From the NCBI GenBank assembly GCA_017547525.1, contig JAFYPL010000033.1, positions 1 through 64,000 on the forward strand: a stretch of DNA of 64,000 nt. The letters are read 5' to 3'. The stretch is from Oscillospiraceae bacterium (GTDB lineage Bacteria; Bacillota; Clostridia; Oscillospirales; Ruminococcaceae). Below the pieces are notes generated by a model. It made no database searches. It was given only the letters and a program-made list of their open reading frames with translations, and was not told where the DNA came from. The position numbers and the translations under genes are program-made. Below, in pieces: positions 15,825 to 24,119 of this stretch (position 1 is its first letter; the number at the start of each line of letters is the position of its first letter).

Positions 15825-16673
15825 ATGGCGCATCTGGAACATAAAATTACAGAGATAGCACCAAAAATATGGTGTATCAGCGAGTACAAACTGGTAAATG
15901 CCTTTGCAATTGAAGGCGAAACAGGTCTTGTGCTTATAGACGCCACATGTGGTATAGGCAACCTGAAAGAAACAGTGAGAAAAATCAGCTGTAAACCGGT
16001 GACGATACTGCTGACTCATGACCATTTCGACCATAATGGCGGTATATATAATTTCCCTGAAGCAGAAATATTTATGCACCCCGATGATGACGGCCTGTCA
16101 CGGTCTATGATGGGGATGTCACCTGACGGAACATATAATGGCCTGCGTGATTTCTATATCCGCACCCGTGGTCCTGTAAGATGTCCTGAATATGCAGTGG
16201 AGGACCTGCTGGCGCTTATTCCGCCGGAAAACCCACGGTGGGAATTCAGCTACGCACCGGTAAACCATGGTGATGTTATTACAGCGGGTGGCCGCAAACT
16301 GAAAGTAATCCATACACCGGGCCATACAGACGGCAGTGTTTGTTATCTGGATTCAGAATCCGGGATATTGTTCAGCGGTGACACAGTGAACAACAGCATT
16401 ATCCTTATGCGTCAGCCGGGCAACGATATGAAACTGGTGAAAAGATTCAACGAAACAGTGAAAAGGCTGTGGGAACTGAATACAGAGTACGATGTGCTGG
16501 CTATCGGCCATGACGGCACACTAATGGATAAGGGAATAGTGAAAGACTACCTTGACCTGACAGAAGGCCTGCTGAAAGGCACTATCACAGGGGAATATCA
16601 GGAAACAGGTTTCCGCAAAGGTGATGTGGCTCGTCTGGGTAAAGCAGAACTGTGGTATCAGTGCGACGCATGA
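15825..16673 (+). CDS. Metallo-beta-lactamase fold hydrolase
   Basis: The 282-residue protein carries LLTHDHFDHNGG (H-x-H-x-D-H, about residues 64-69), HTPGHTDGSV (about 163), the bridging aspartate in LFSGDTVNN and IGHDG near 228, so all metal ligands are present. The layout resembles glyoxalase II/ YflN-type hydrolases with an extra segment at about 90-130. Substrate unknown, cytoplasmic. The ribosome site AGGAGGG is strong. Confidence 0.85.
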   Translation: MAHLEHKITEIAPKIWCISEYKLVNAFAIEGETGLVLIDATCGIGNLKETVRKISCKPVTILLTHDHFDHNGGIYNFPEAEIFMHPDDDGLSRSMMGMSPDGTYNGLRDFYIRTRGPVRCPEYAVEDLLALIPPENPRWEFSYAPVNHGDVITAGGRKLKVIHTPGHTDGSVCYLDSESGILFSGDTVNNSIILMRQPGNDMKLVKRFNETVKRLWELNTEYDVLAIGHDGTLMDKGIVKDYLDLTEGLLKGTITGEYQETGFRKGDVARLGKAELWYQCDA

Positions 16674-16714
16674 TGTAATTACAGTTTTCCCTATGAAAGA
16701 CTATATTTTTATGG

Positions 16715-16720
16715 TATAAT
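16715..16720 (+). promoter_or_regulatory. Extended -10 promoter of the prmA operon
   Basis: TATAAT preceded by TGG forms an extended -10 box; the -35 region (TATGAA) is poor. The leader then holds an imperfect hairpin at 16739-16762 with arms GCAGTC/GACTGC just before the ribosome site AAGGAGAA. Confidence 0.55.
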
Positions 16721-16778
16721 CTTATTGTTTATATATGTGCAGTCGGATAACACCTGACTGCCAGAAGGAGAAGAATAT

Positions 16779-17690
16779 ATGCAGTGGACAGATATTAAAA
16801 TTATTACAGATAAAAAATTTGAAGCAGTTTTTGACTTTGTGTCAGCAGAAGTATGCCCTATGGGTGTGCAGATTGAAGACTATTCTGACCTTGAATGGCA
16901 GGTAGAGGAAATCGCACATGTGGACCTGATTGAAGCAGACCTGCTGGAAAAAAACAGAAGCGAAATCATCGTGCATCATTATATTTCACCTGAACTGGAT
17001 GCACAGAATGCCCGCCTGACTTTGGAAAACCGTCTGGATGAACTGGGTGTTACATATAAATGTGAAATCGTTTACATCAATCAGGAAGACTGGGAAACAG
17101 GCTGGAAAAAATACTATCACCCAATGGATATCGGTACAAATCTGGCTGTATGCCCATCATGGGAAGAATATGAAACAGACCGTAAAGTGCTGAAACTGGA
17201 TCCAGGTATGGCTTTTGGTACAGGTACACACGAAACAACATACCTCTGTCTGGAAGTATTGGATCGTGAAATCAAAGGCGGCGAAAGAGTACTGGACGTA
17301 GGTACAGGCAGCGGTATCCTTGGTATCGGTGCTATCCTGTTGGGTGCGGCTGACGTTGAAGGTGTTGATATTGACCCTACAGCTGTAAAAGTAGCTATCG
17401 AAAACGCTGAACTCAACGGTGTGGCAGATAAATTTACTATCAAAGTAGGCGATCTTGCAAAAGAAGCCAGTGGCAAATATGACATTATCGTTGCAAATAT
17501 CGTTGCAAACGCTGTAATGATGCTGAGTGAAGTTGTACCACAGTTCCTTGCTGAAGATGGTCTGTATATCACCAGTGGTATCATCGATACACGTAAAGAC
17601 GAAGTTGTTGCATGCCTCGAAAAACTGGGTTTCAACATCAGAACTGTTCATGAAAAGAACGGCTGGGTATGTATTGAAGCTACACACTGA
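16779..17690 (+). CDS. prmA: Ribosomal protein L11 methyltransferase
   Basis: The 303-residue protein has an N-terminal substrate-binding domain and a Rossmann methyltransferase domain with VLDVGTGSGILGIGA (about 171-185), an acidic GVDIDP after beta 2, and the PrmA-typical DIIVANIVANAVMML. The preceding segment W-K-K-Y-Y-H-P, then LDPGMAFGTGTHETT is diagnostic. It uses S-adenosylmethionine to trimethylate L11. It is the first gene of the operon prmA-rsmE-vanY-like-aroQ. Confidence 0.95.
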   Translation: MQWTDIKIITDKKFEAVFDFVSAEVCPMGVQIEDYSDLEWQVEEIAHVDLIEADLLEKNRSEIIVHHYISPELDAQNARLTLENRLDELGVTYKCEIVYINQEDWETGWKKYYHPMDIGTNLAVCPSWEEYETDRKVLKLDPGMAFGTGTHETTYLCLEVLDREIKGGERVLDVGTGSGILGIGAILLGAADVEGVDIDPTAVKVAIENAELNGVADKFTIKVGDLAKEASGKYDIIVANIVANAVMMLSEVVPQFLAEDGLYITSGIIDTRKDEVVACLEKLGFNIRTVHEKNGWVCIEATH

Positions 17691-17723
17691 TAAATACATT
17701 TACCACAGCGAAAGAGATTATTT

Positions 17724-18449
17724 ATGGCACACAGATATTTTTTATCACAACTGAATAACACCACAGCCATAGTTTCCGGTCCTGAAGCTGCGCACCTTAT
17801 AAAGGTTATGCGCATCAGGGAAGGTGACAGCGTGATACTCACAGATAAAACAGGCTACGATTATACTGCCATAGCACAGGAAATCACCAAAGATGAAGTG
17901 ATTTTTGAAGTGGTGTCAAAGGAAAAAAATCCTGCTGAACCTACAGTGAACCTGACAGTGTATATGGCACTGCCAAAATCAGACAAACTGGAGTTTATCA
18001 CACAGAAAATGTGTGAACTGGGCGCAGCACGTCTGGTGCCGTTTGTCAGTGAATACTGCGTGGCACAGAAAAGCAAAAAAGACGATAACAAAGTTACCCG
18101 TCTGCAGAAAATTTCTGACGAAGCATGCAAACAGTCAGGTCGCAGTGCACCTATGGTAGTAGAAAAAACAGCTACATTCAAGGAAATTCTCCAGCAGCTG
18201 GGAAACTATGACAAGGTTATACTGTTCTACGAACACGGCGCTGAAAAACTCAGCGAAACTGATTTTACAGACTGCAGTAATGTGGCTGTAATCATCGGCA
18301 GCGAAGGCGGCTTCAGCGAAAAAGAAGCAGCTCTTATGGTTGAAAAAGGCGCTGTGAACATTGTGCTGGGGTCCCGTATTCTCCGTTGCGAAACAGCGGC
18401 TGTTACAGGGGTATCTCTTGTGATGTTTAGACTGGGACAGATGGAGTGA
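17724..18449 (+). CDS. rsmE: 16S rRNA m3U1498 methyltransferase
   Basis: The 241-residue SPOUT methyltransferase has an N-terminal PUA-like part and the C-terminal trefoil knot with VIIGSEGGFSEKE (about 190-202) and LGSRILRCETA (about 215-225), both typical of RsmE. It methylates N3 of U1498 in 16S rRNA using S-adenosylmethionine. It follows prmA by 33 bases, a pairing conserved across Firmicutes. Confidence 0.95.
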   Translation: MAHRYFLSQLNNTTAIVSGPEAAHLIKVMRIREGDSVILTDKTGYDYTAIAQEITKDEVIFEVVSKEKNPAEPTVNLTVYMALPKSDKLEFITQKMCELGAARLVPFVSEYCVAQKSKKDDNKVTRLQKISDEACKQSGRSAPMVVEKTATFKEILQQLGNYDKVILFYEHGAEKLSETDFTDCSNVAVIIGSEGGFSEKEAALMVEKGAVNIVLGSRILRCETAAVTGVSLVMFRLGQME

Positions 18450-18453
18450 TATT

Positions 18454-19233
18454 ATGGCGAAAAAATCAAAGAAAAGAAATAACCGTAAAAAGCTGATTAT
18501 GGCAGCTTTGCTGGTACTGGTTGTTTTCAGTATACGCGGACGGTTTATGCTTATGACCGGTGCAGGAGTCGGGGAAACTCCGCAACAGGTGGTGGAAACA
18601 CCTGCGCCTACACCTACTCCACAGCCTACCCCATCCATACCACAACCGAATGAATACTGTACTCTGGTAAACCGGGCAAACCCTCTGCAGGATGACTACG
18701 ATGTGCAGACAAGAGGAGTGGTGAACAATGGCGTACAGACTGATTATCAGTTTGATGTGCGCGTGGTGGAAAATCTTGAAGCAATGCTGGCAGATGCAGC
18801 TGCTGCAGGCCACCCGGTGCTTATAAGAAGCGCTCACCGCACTATAAATTATCAGCGTATGCTGTATAATAATAAAATCAACGATTACCTTAACCGGGGC
18901 TACACACAGGCTGCTGCTGAAACTGAAGCCGCCAAATGGGTTGCGGTGCCTGGTACCAGTGAACACAATCTGGGTCTGGTGGTGGATATAGTGAACCAGG
19001 GCTACACAGGTGAGCTGGAACAGTACTTTGAAGAAGAACCTTTGTTTACATGGCTGGTTGAAAACTGTGCGGATTACGGCTTTATACTCCGTTATCCTAA
19101 AACAAAGGAAGCTGTGACAGGCATAGTTTATGAGCCATGGCACTACCGCTATGTAGGCAAAGAAGTGGCGAAGTATATTATGGAAAATGATCTTACACTG
19201 GAAGAATATTGGGAGGCAATAAACAATGGATAA
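18454..19233 (+). CDS. VanY-type D-alanyl-D-alanine carboxypeptidase (M15B), membrane-anchored
   Basis: Residues about 14-34 form a signal-anchor helix, after a lysine-rich start. A Pro/Thr linker of PTP repeats follows (about 48-64). The M15B peptidase domain has IRSAHRT (about 127), the zinc ligands in PGTSEHNLGLVVD (His 168, Asp 174) and the catalytic-plus-ligand EPWHYRYVG near 229. It should trim the terminal D-Ala of peptidoglycan stem peptides outside the membrane. No other van gene is present, so this is a housekeeping enzyme, not resistance. It overlaps aroQ by 8 bases. Confidence 0.9.
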   Translation: MAKKSKKRNNRKKLIMAALLVLVVFSIRGRFMLMTGAGVGETPQQVVETPAPTPTPQPTPSIPQPNEYCTLVNRANPLQDDYDVQTRGVVNNGVQTDYQFDVRVVENLEAMLADAAAAGHPVLIRSAHRTINYQRMLYNNKINDYLNRGYTQAAAETEAAKWVAVPGTSEHNLGLVVDIVNQGYTGELEQYFEEEPLFTWLVENCADYGFILRYPKTKEAVTGIVYEPWHYRYVGKEVAKYIMENDLTLEEYWEAINNG

Positions 19234-19495
19234 TCTTAATCTTGATGTAGTCAGAAAAGAAATCAGCGAAATCAATGACGAAATGCTGGCTCTTTTTGTA
19301 AAAAGGATGGAACTGTCTGCACAGGTGGCACGGTATAAAAAAGCAAACGGTCTGCCAACACTGGACCGCAAACGTGAAGAAGCTATCCTGCAGAAAGTTG
19401 TAGATAATACAGTAGATGAATACCGTCAGTACGCTCTGAGATTTTTCCGGACTATGATGGACCTGAGTAAAGAATATCAGGAAACACTGAGATAA
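19226..19495 (+). CDS. aroQ: Chorismate mutase, AroQ class
   Basis: The 89-residue all-helical protein shows the AroQ pattern: an N-terminal R-K-E-I-S-E-I-N-D-E-M-L-A-L-F helix, VARYKKANGLPTLDRKRE with the chorismate-binding Lys and Arg/Glu, and a last helix with F-F-R-T-M-M-D-L-S. It should convert chorismate to prephenate, the first step toward Phe and Tyr. Its start overlaps the end of the VanY-like gene by 8 bases, indicating coupling. Confidence 0.88.
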   Translation: MDNLNLDVVRKEISEINDEMLALFVKRMELSAQVARYKKANGLPTLDRKREEAILQKVVDNTVDEYRQYALRFFRTMMDLSKEYQETLR

Positions 19496-19517
19496 ATTTT
19501 ACTGACTGAATAAATAA

Positions 19518-19544
19518 AACCCGGCCTGATTTACAGGCCGGGTT
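19518..19544 (+). terminator. Terminator of the prmA-aroQ operon
   Basis: 11-bp perfect stem AACCCGGCCTG/CAGGCCGGGTT, loop ATTTA, followed by a broken T-run (ctgttttatt). Confidence 0.8.
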
Positions 19545-19580
19545 CTGTTTTATTGAGTGAATCAGTGTTTTGTTAAATAA

Positions 19581-19609
19581 AAAAAGCGGAAGAATTTCTT
19601 CCGCTTTTT
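19581..19609 (-). terminator. Terminator of the ireB operon
   Basis: 13-bp stem AAAAAGCGGAAGA/TCTTCCGCTTTTT, loop ATT, with T-rich sequence on the reverse strand. Confidence 0.85.
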
Positions 19610-19621
19610 CAGCAAATTCAA

Positions 19622-19900
19622 TTACTTGCTCAGTTCGCTCTGAAGCCATACTGCACCTACATCCAGTGCGCTGTACAGGCCGTTTTTGATACCCTGTTTA
19701 ACCATGCGCTGGATAGGATCCAGTGTAGTATCAGTGGAAATTAAAGACACGTGTATCTTGTCAGATACAGTCTGATCACCTATCTGTTTTGTGCTGAGAA
19801 CTTTCAGATAAACTATAAATTTTTCACCTGGATTGCCGTAATAAAATTCGTCTTTACTACGTACAAGCGGTAAACCTTTGTAAGTCAATGGTGCATCCAT
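19622..19900 (-). CDS. Conserved hypothetical protein downstream of ireB
   Basis: A 92-residue soluble protein behind a strong AGGAGG. It starts LTYKGLPLVRSKDEFYYGNP, continues with a strand-rich K-F-I-V-Y-L-K-V-L-S-T-K, and ends in NGLYSALDVGAVWL. There are no cysteines, membrane segments or signal peptide. I recall similar small proteins in Clostridia but no function. The 34-base gap to ireB indicates co-transcription, so a link to the IreK/PASTA-kinase signalling branch is possible but unproven. Confidence 0.75.
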   Translation of the reverse strand: MDAPLTYKGLPLVRSKDEFYYGNPGEKFIVYLKVLSTKQIGDQTVSDKIHVSLISTDTTLDPIQRMVKQGIKNGLYSALDVGAVWLQSELSK

Positions 19901-19934
19901 TGGGCAATACCTCCTTGAATTTACTCAGGGAGTT

Positions 19935-20174
19935 TTATGCGAGATAATTCTTCAGAAGGCTCTGCAGGATATCATCTCTGTCCAGCTTTCTGATTTTGTT
20001 TCTTGCTCCCTGGTGTGTAGTGATGTAGGTAGGGTCTTCTGACAGAATGTAACCAACTATCTGATTGATAGGGTTGTATCCTTTTTCCTTCAAAGCATCA
20101 TACACTTCCTTAAGAATCTGTCTGATTTCTTCGTCTTTTTCGCTATATATAGAAAAAATAGTAGTTTCGCTCAT
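19935..20174 (-). CDS. ireB: IreB family regulatory phosphoprotein (UPF0297/YrzL)
   Basis: I place the start at the ATG at 20174 (79 residues) because GGAGGG lies directly upstream; a longer in-frame extension would include the promoter region. The sequence [20 protein letters not shown] and the following S-E-D-P-T-Y-I-T...[11 protein letters not shown] are diagnostic of IreB, a small protein phosphorylated by the PASTA-domain kinase IreK (PrkC) in enterococci. It usually precedes ruvX and yrzB; here it precedes a different conserved gene. Confidence 0.92.
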   Translation of the reverse strand: MSETTIFSIYSEKDEEIRQILKEVYDALKEKGYNPINQIVGYILSEDPTYITTHQGARNKIRKLDRDDILQSLLKNYLA

Positions 20175-20202
20175 CCTACACCCTCCTTGTTTGCTATTTA
20201 CC

Positions 20203-20231
20203 ATTGTACCCTAAAAGTGTGATTATTTCAA
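20203..20231 (-). promoter_or_regulatory. Promoter of ireB
   Basis: Read on the reverse strand, TTGAAA (20226-20231) is followed after 17 bases by TACAAT (20203-20208). Confidence 0.7.
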
Positions 20232-20355
20232 GTAAAAAAACATTCCAATATGTATATATACATTTTTCGGCACAATACTGGTACTTTTTACAAAATACTT
20301 AACGGATTCCGACTATAATTTGCATAAAAAAGCATATAATATGTATGTATATAAA

Positions 20356-20384
20356 TTGACAATTTATTGACCAGGTTGTATAAT
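20356..20384 (+). promoter_or_regulatory. Consensus promoter of pheST
   Basis: TTGACA (20356-20361), 17 bases, TATAAT (20379-20384): an exact consensus sigma-A promoter, as expected for an abundant tRNA synthetase. The remaining sequence between the ireB and pheST promoters is AT-rich and shows no gene. Confidence 0.85.
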
Positions 20385-20390
20385 ACTATA

Positions 20391-20514
20391 ATACATAAAA
20401 GTATTTTCTTTTTAAATAAACAGGGACTGAATGCTCCGGGAAACCGGGCTGTTTTCTTGAGAGAGGGATGAGCGGCAGTCAGCAGGCAGACTCTGAAAAA
20501 CGGAGGAACGATAT
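20391..20514 (+). other. Structured pheST leader without a visible T-box
   Basis: The roughly 124-base leader contains CCGG-GAAA-CCGG inside an outer AAACAG/CTGTTT pairing (about 20417-20456), followed by a T-rich stretch. I looked for the T-box core (AGGGTGGNACCGCG) and did not find it. The hairpin could be an attenuator or simple leader structure. The ribosome site GGAGGAA precedes the ATG. Confidence 0.4.
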
Positions 20515-21552
20515 ATGAAAGAAAAACTGGAAGCCTTGCTTCGTGACGGTATTCCTCGGATAAACGGCGCGAAAAATGAGGCTGAACTGCAGGAAATCAA
20601 GGGCAGCCTGCTGGGTAAACAGGGCTCTGTAACCCTGCTGATGAAAGAAATGTCCAAACTGCCGGCAGAAGAAAGACCAGCAGCTGGCCAGTTGATCAAC
20701 AAAGCCAAAAATGAACTGAGCGAACTGATTGACGCACGCAGAGAAGAACTGAAACTGAAAGCCAGTGAAGTATCTGCTGATTTTGACTGGTCTGTACCAG
20801 GTTTGCCACCAATGAGCGGTGGCCTGCACCCAATTATTCAGATGTGCTATGACCTGAATGATGCATTCCGTTCACTGGGTTTTGAAATTTTTGAAGCTAC
20901 AGATATCTCCAGCGAATATTATTCATTCGATAACCTGAACTTCCCTCCAAACCATCCTGCAAGAGAAAGCATGGATACATATTGGATTGAAGGTCATGAT
21001 AAAGGCGAAGCATGGGAAAAACTTTGTCTGCGTCCTCACCTGACAGGTGATAGTGTACGCTACCTGCAGAGCCACAAACCACCATACCGCTTTGTATACC
21101 CAGGCCGTGTTTACCGTAATGAAACTACTGACGCACGCCATGAAAGAGCTTTCTATCAGTACGAAGCACTGATCGTGGATAAAGACTTTACTTTCACAGC
21201 TGGTAAAGTTATGATTCAGACTATCCTGTCCAAAGTATTCGGCAGAGAAGTAAAAATCAGAATGCGTTCCGGCTTCTTCCCATTCGTTGAACCAGGTTAT
21301 GAAATTGACATGGAATGTCTGGTTTGCGGCGGTAAAGGTTGCAGCGTATGTAAACAGGTAGGTTGGATCGAAGTTATGCCAGGTGGCACACCTCATCCAA
21401 ACGTACTGCGTGCTGCAGGCCTCGACCCTGATGAATACACAGGCTTCTACGTTAACATCGGTCTGGACAGACTGGTTATGATGCGCTATGGCGTAGATGA
21501 CGTTCGTCTGTTCAACTCTGCTGACCTGAGATTCCTGGAACAGTTCCGTTAA
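20515..21552 (+). CDS. pheS: Phenylalanine-tRNA ligase alpha subunit
   Basis: The 345-residue protein has the N-terminal coiled-coil arm (about 1-90), class II motif 2 GRVYRNETTDARHERAFYQ (about 197-215), a CX2CX4CX2C zinc-type knuckle (CLVCGGKGCSVC, about 263-274) and motif 3 GLDRLVMMRYG. With PheT it charges tRNA-Phe. One point is odd: in the segment near the end that in E. coli reads SGFAFGMGMERL, this protein reads TGFYVNIGLDRL. The alanine of the Phe pocket (E. coli Ala294) is therefore aligned with tyrosine, without gaps to the C-terminus. Frame and length are normal. Confidence 0.95.
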   Translation: MKEKLEALLRDGIPRINGAKNEAELQEIKGSLLGKQGSVTLLMKEMSKLPAEERPAAGQLINKAKNELSELIDARREELKLKASEVSADFDWSVPGLPPMSGGLHPIIQMCYDLNDAFRSLGFEIFEATDISSEYYSFDNLNFPPNHPARESMDTYWIEGHDKGEAWEKLCLRPHLTGDSVRYLQSHKPPYRFVYPGRVYRNETTDARHERAFYQYEALIVDKDFTFTAGKVMIQTILSKVFGREVKIRMRSGFFPFVEPGYEIDMECLVCGGKGCSVCKQVGWIEVMPGGTPHPNVLRAAGLDPDEYTGFYVNIGLDRLVMMRYGVDDVRLFNSADLRFLEQFR

Positions 21553-21569
21553 TTAGGAGGTAAGACAAA

Positions 21570-24014
21570 ATGAAAGTATCATTGAACTGGATAAAAGATT
21601 ATGTAAAACTTCCTGATGACATGGACCTGAAAAAACTGGCTTATGACCTGACTATGTCAACTGTTGAAGTTGAAGATGCTGAAGAACTTGCAGAAAGATT
21701 CAACGGCATTGTAGTAGGTGTTATCAAAGAAGTTCTCCCACACCCAAATGCTGACAAACTGCGTGTTTGCAAAACAGACATTGGTGGCGGCGAAATCAAA
21801 GATATCGTTTGTGGCGGCTCCAATCTGGAAGTTGGCCAGAAAGTTGCAGTTGCACTGCCAGGCACATTTGTTAAATGGCACGGCGAAGGCGAACCAGTGG
21901 AAATCAAAGTTTCCAAACTGCGTGGCGTTGAAAGCTATGGTATGATCTGTGCTTCCACAGAAGTTGGTCTGGAAGACCTGCTTCCACTTGGTGGAGACCA
22001 CGAAATCATGAACCTGAACGCATTTGAATGCGAAGCAGGTGATCCGATTGCAAAAGCACTGAGCCTGGATGACGTTATCCTTGAAATTGACAATAAATCC
22101 ATGACAAACCGTCCTGACCTGTGGGGTCACTACGGTATTGCCAGAGAAATTGCTACTCTGTACGACCTGCCTCTGGCAGAAGTACCAGCTTTCGTTCCTG
22201 AAGTAGAAGGCGGTATTGACGTAAGAGTTGGCGATGCAGAAAGATGCCGTCGTTTTATCGGCACAAAAATGGAAGGTCTTTATGTAAAAGAATCTCCATT
22301 CGAAATGAGAACACGCCTGTGGAGAGTAGGCCAGAGACCTATCAACGCACTGGTTGACGTTACAAACTATGTAATGATGGCTACAGGCCAGCCTACACAC
22401 GCTTATGACTCTGACCATATTGTGGACTTCATCTCTGCAAGAATGGCTGGCGAAGATGAAAAACTTCTTCTGCTGTCTGGCGAAGAACTGGAACTGTCCA
22501 CAGACGATCTGGTTATCTGTGACCGGACAGGCCCTGTAGGCCTTGCTGGTGTTATGGGTGGTGCAAAAGACTCCATCCTGCCAGAAACAAAAGATGTTAT
22601 TCTGGAAGTAGCAAACTTTGAATCCCGCGGTATCCGCAGAACAACACAGCGCTACGATGTAAGAACAGAAGCATCCTCCAGATACGAAAAAGCTGTTGAC
22701 CCTGAAAGATGTGACCTGGCATTCAATATGGCTATGACTCTGTACAAAGAACTGTACCCAGAAATGAAAGTTGTTGCATACAGCGACGTTTACCCAACAC
22801 CTATTGAAAAAACAGAAATCAACGTAAGTCTTGATTGGCTGGAAAGACGTCTGGGTCAGACATTCTCCAATGAATACATTGAAAACAAACTGTCCAGAAT
22901 GGGCTTTGGTGTTACTATCGATGGTGACAACCTGAAAGTAAAAGTACCATCATGGCGTGCTACAGGTGATATTTCTGAAAGAGCCGACATCATGGAAGAA
23001 ATCGCCAGAATCTACGGCTATGACAACATTCAGGCTACAAAAATCACTACAACATTCGATGCAGCTATCAACCAGCTGGACTATGACCTGTCCAGAAAAA
23101 TCAAAGAATATCTGGCATTCCGTTGCAACATGCAGGAAGTGTTCACATATCCTTGGATGACAGACAAAACAGTGGAAGCTGTTCTTGGAACAACTGAAAA
23201 CCTGCTGAAACTGTCTACTCCTCCATCACCTACAGAAAAATTTGTAAAAGGCTCTATTCTGCCAAACATCTGTGATGCTATCGTTAAAAACGAACGTTTC
23301 TACAGCGAATTCGGTATCTTCGAAGAAGCACAGATTTTCCAGGACAGAGACTATACAAGCACATACGATGAAAAAGAAAAAATTCCATACTATACAAAGA
23401 GCATCGGTGGTGCTTTTGCGGCAGTAACATCTGATGTAACAGCACTGTTCCGCAAAGCTAAAGGTGTTATCGAAATGATGCCTAGATACACACATATGGA
23501 AGGCTTCACTTTCAGACGTGATGTGAAACCAGCTTGGGCTGACAACACAGTATGGCTGAACATCTATGTAGGCGAAAAACTGGTAGGTAACATGGGTCTG
23601 CTGGCTAAGAAAGCATCTATGGGTTGTGGTATCAAAAACCTGTCTGCAGTTCTCTTTGAACTGGACTTCTACGCTCTGGTACCATTCAAGTCCAGAACAA
23701 ACACATTTGCACATCTGCCTGAATTCCCAGAAAACAACTACGATATTTCCCTGCTGTTTGATCTTGATACAAAATGGGAAAAAATCTATGCTGAAATTCT
23801 GAAAAAGGCAAAATCTGAAAAACTTATCAAACGTGCTGCATTTGTAGATGAATACAAAGGTAAACAGGTACCAGAAGGTAAAAAATCTGTTACTATCCGC
23901 CTTGTTATCGGTTCAGACACAAAAACACTGACTTCCGATGAAATCGAAAAAGTAGCAAACACAGTTATCAGATGTCTGGAACACACAGCTGGCGCACAGA
24001 TGCGTACAAAATAA
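21570..24014 (+). CDS. pheT: Phenylalanine-tRNA ligase beta subunit
   Basis: The 814-residue protein has the expected domains in order: N-terminal domain, EMAP-like tRNA-binding OB fold (about 40-150), B3/B4 editing domain (about 210-380), B5 (about 405-475, with W-R-A-T-G-D-I-S-E-R-A-D-I-M-E-E), the inactive class II core, and the FDX-ACB anticodon-binding domain (about 720-812). It binds tRNA-Phe and clears mischarged Tyr. It lies 17 bases after pheS behind AGGAGGT, in one transcript. Confidence 0.96.
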   Translation: MKVSLNWIKDYVKLPDDMDLKKLAYDLTMSTVEVEDAEELAERFNGIVVGVIKEVLPHPNADKLRVCKTDIGGGEIKDIVCGGSNLEVGQKVAVALPGTFVKWHGEGEPVEIKVSKLRGVESYGMICASTEVGLEDLLPLGGDHEIMNLNAFECEAGDPIAKALSLDDVILEIDNKSMTNRPDLWGHYGIAREIATLYDLPLAEVPAFVPEVEGGIDVRVGDAERCRRFIGTKMEGLYVKESPFEMRTRLWRVGQRPINALVDVTNYVMMATGQPTHAYDSDHIVDFISARMAGEDEKLLLLSGEELELSTDDLVICDRTGPVGLAGVMGGAKDSILPETKDVILEVANFESRGIRRTTQRYDVRTEASSRYEKAVDPERCDLAFNMAMTLYKELYPEMKVVAYSDVYPTPIEKTEINVSLDWLERRLGQTFSNEYIENKLSRMGFGVTIDGDNLKVKVPSWRATGDISERADIMEEIARIYGYDNIQATKITTTFDAAINQLDYDLSRKIKEYLAFRCNMQEVFTYPWMTDKTVEAVLGTTENLLKLSTPPSPTEKFVKGSILPNICDAIVKNERFYSEFGIFEEAQIFQDRDYTSTYDEKEKIPYYTKSIGGAFAAVTSDVTALFRKAKGVIEMMPRYTHMEGFTFRRDVKPAWADNTVWLNIYVGEKLVGNMGLLAKKASMGCGIKNLSAVLFELDFYALVPFKSRTNTFAHLPEFPENNYDISLLFDLDTKWEKIYAEILKKAKSEKLIKRAAFVDEYKGKQVPEGKKSVTIRLVIGSDTKTLTSDEIEKVANTVIRCLEHTAGAQMRTK

Positions 24015-24034
24015 TCTGTACACTGTATAAAATC

Positions 24035-24064
24035 AAAGCACCGCAGAAAATTCTGCGGTGCTTT
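24035..24064 (+). terminator. Terminator of pheST
   Basis: AAAGCACCGCAGAA/TTCTGCGGTGCTTT stem followed by TT. Confidence 0.88.
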
Positions 24065-24088
24065 TTATATCTGCACACAAATAAAAAA

Positions 24089-24108
24089 GCCGGGGCATAT
24101 GCCCCGGC
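24089..24108 (-). terminator. Terminator of the CofE-like gene
   Basis: Perfect 20-bp palindrome GCCGGGGCAT/ATGCCCCGGC, with TTTTTTA next on the reverse strand. Confidence 0.8.
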
Positions 24109-24119
24109 ATAAATTTTTA

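Noticed and set aside
18454..19233. Vancomycin resistance from the VanY-like gene
   Set aside because: No vanH, vanA/B, vanX or vanRS genes are present; M15B carboxypeptidases are common housekeeping enzymes, and this one sits in an rRNA-methyltransferase operon.
20385..20514. T-box riboswitch before pheS
   Set aside because: The conserved T-box core sequence is absent and the leader is too short.
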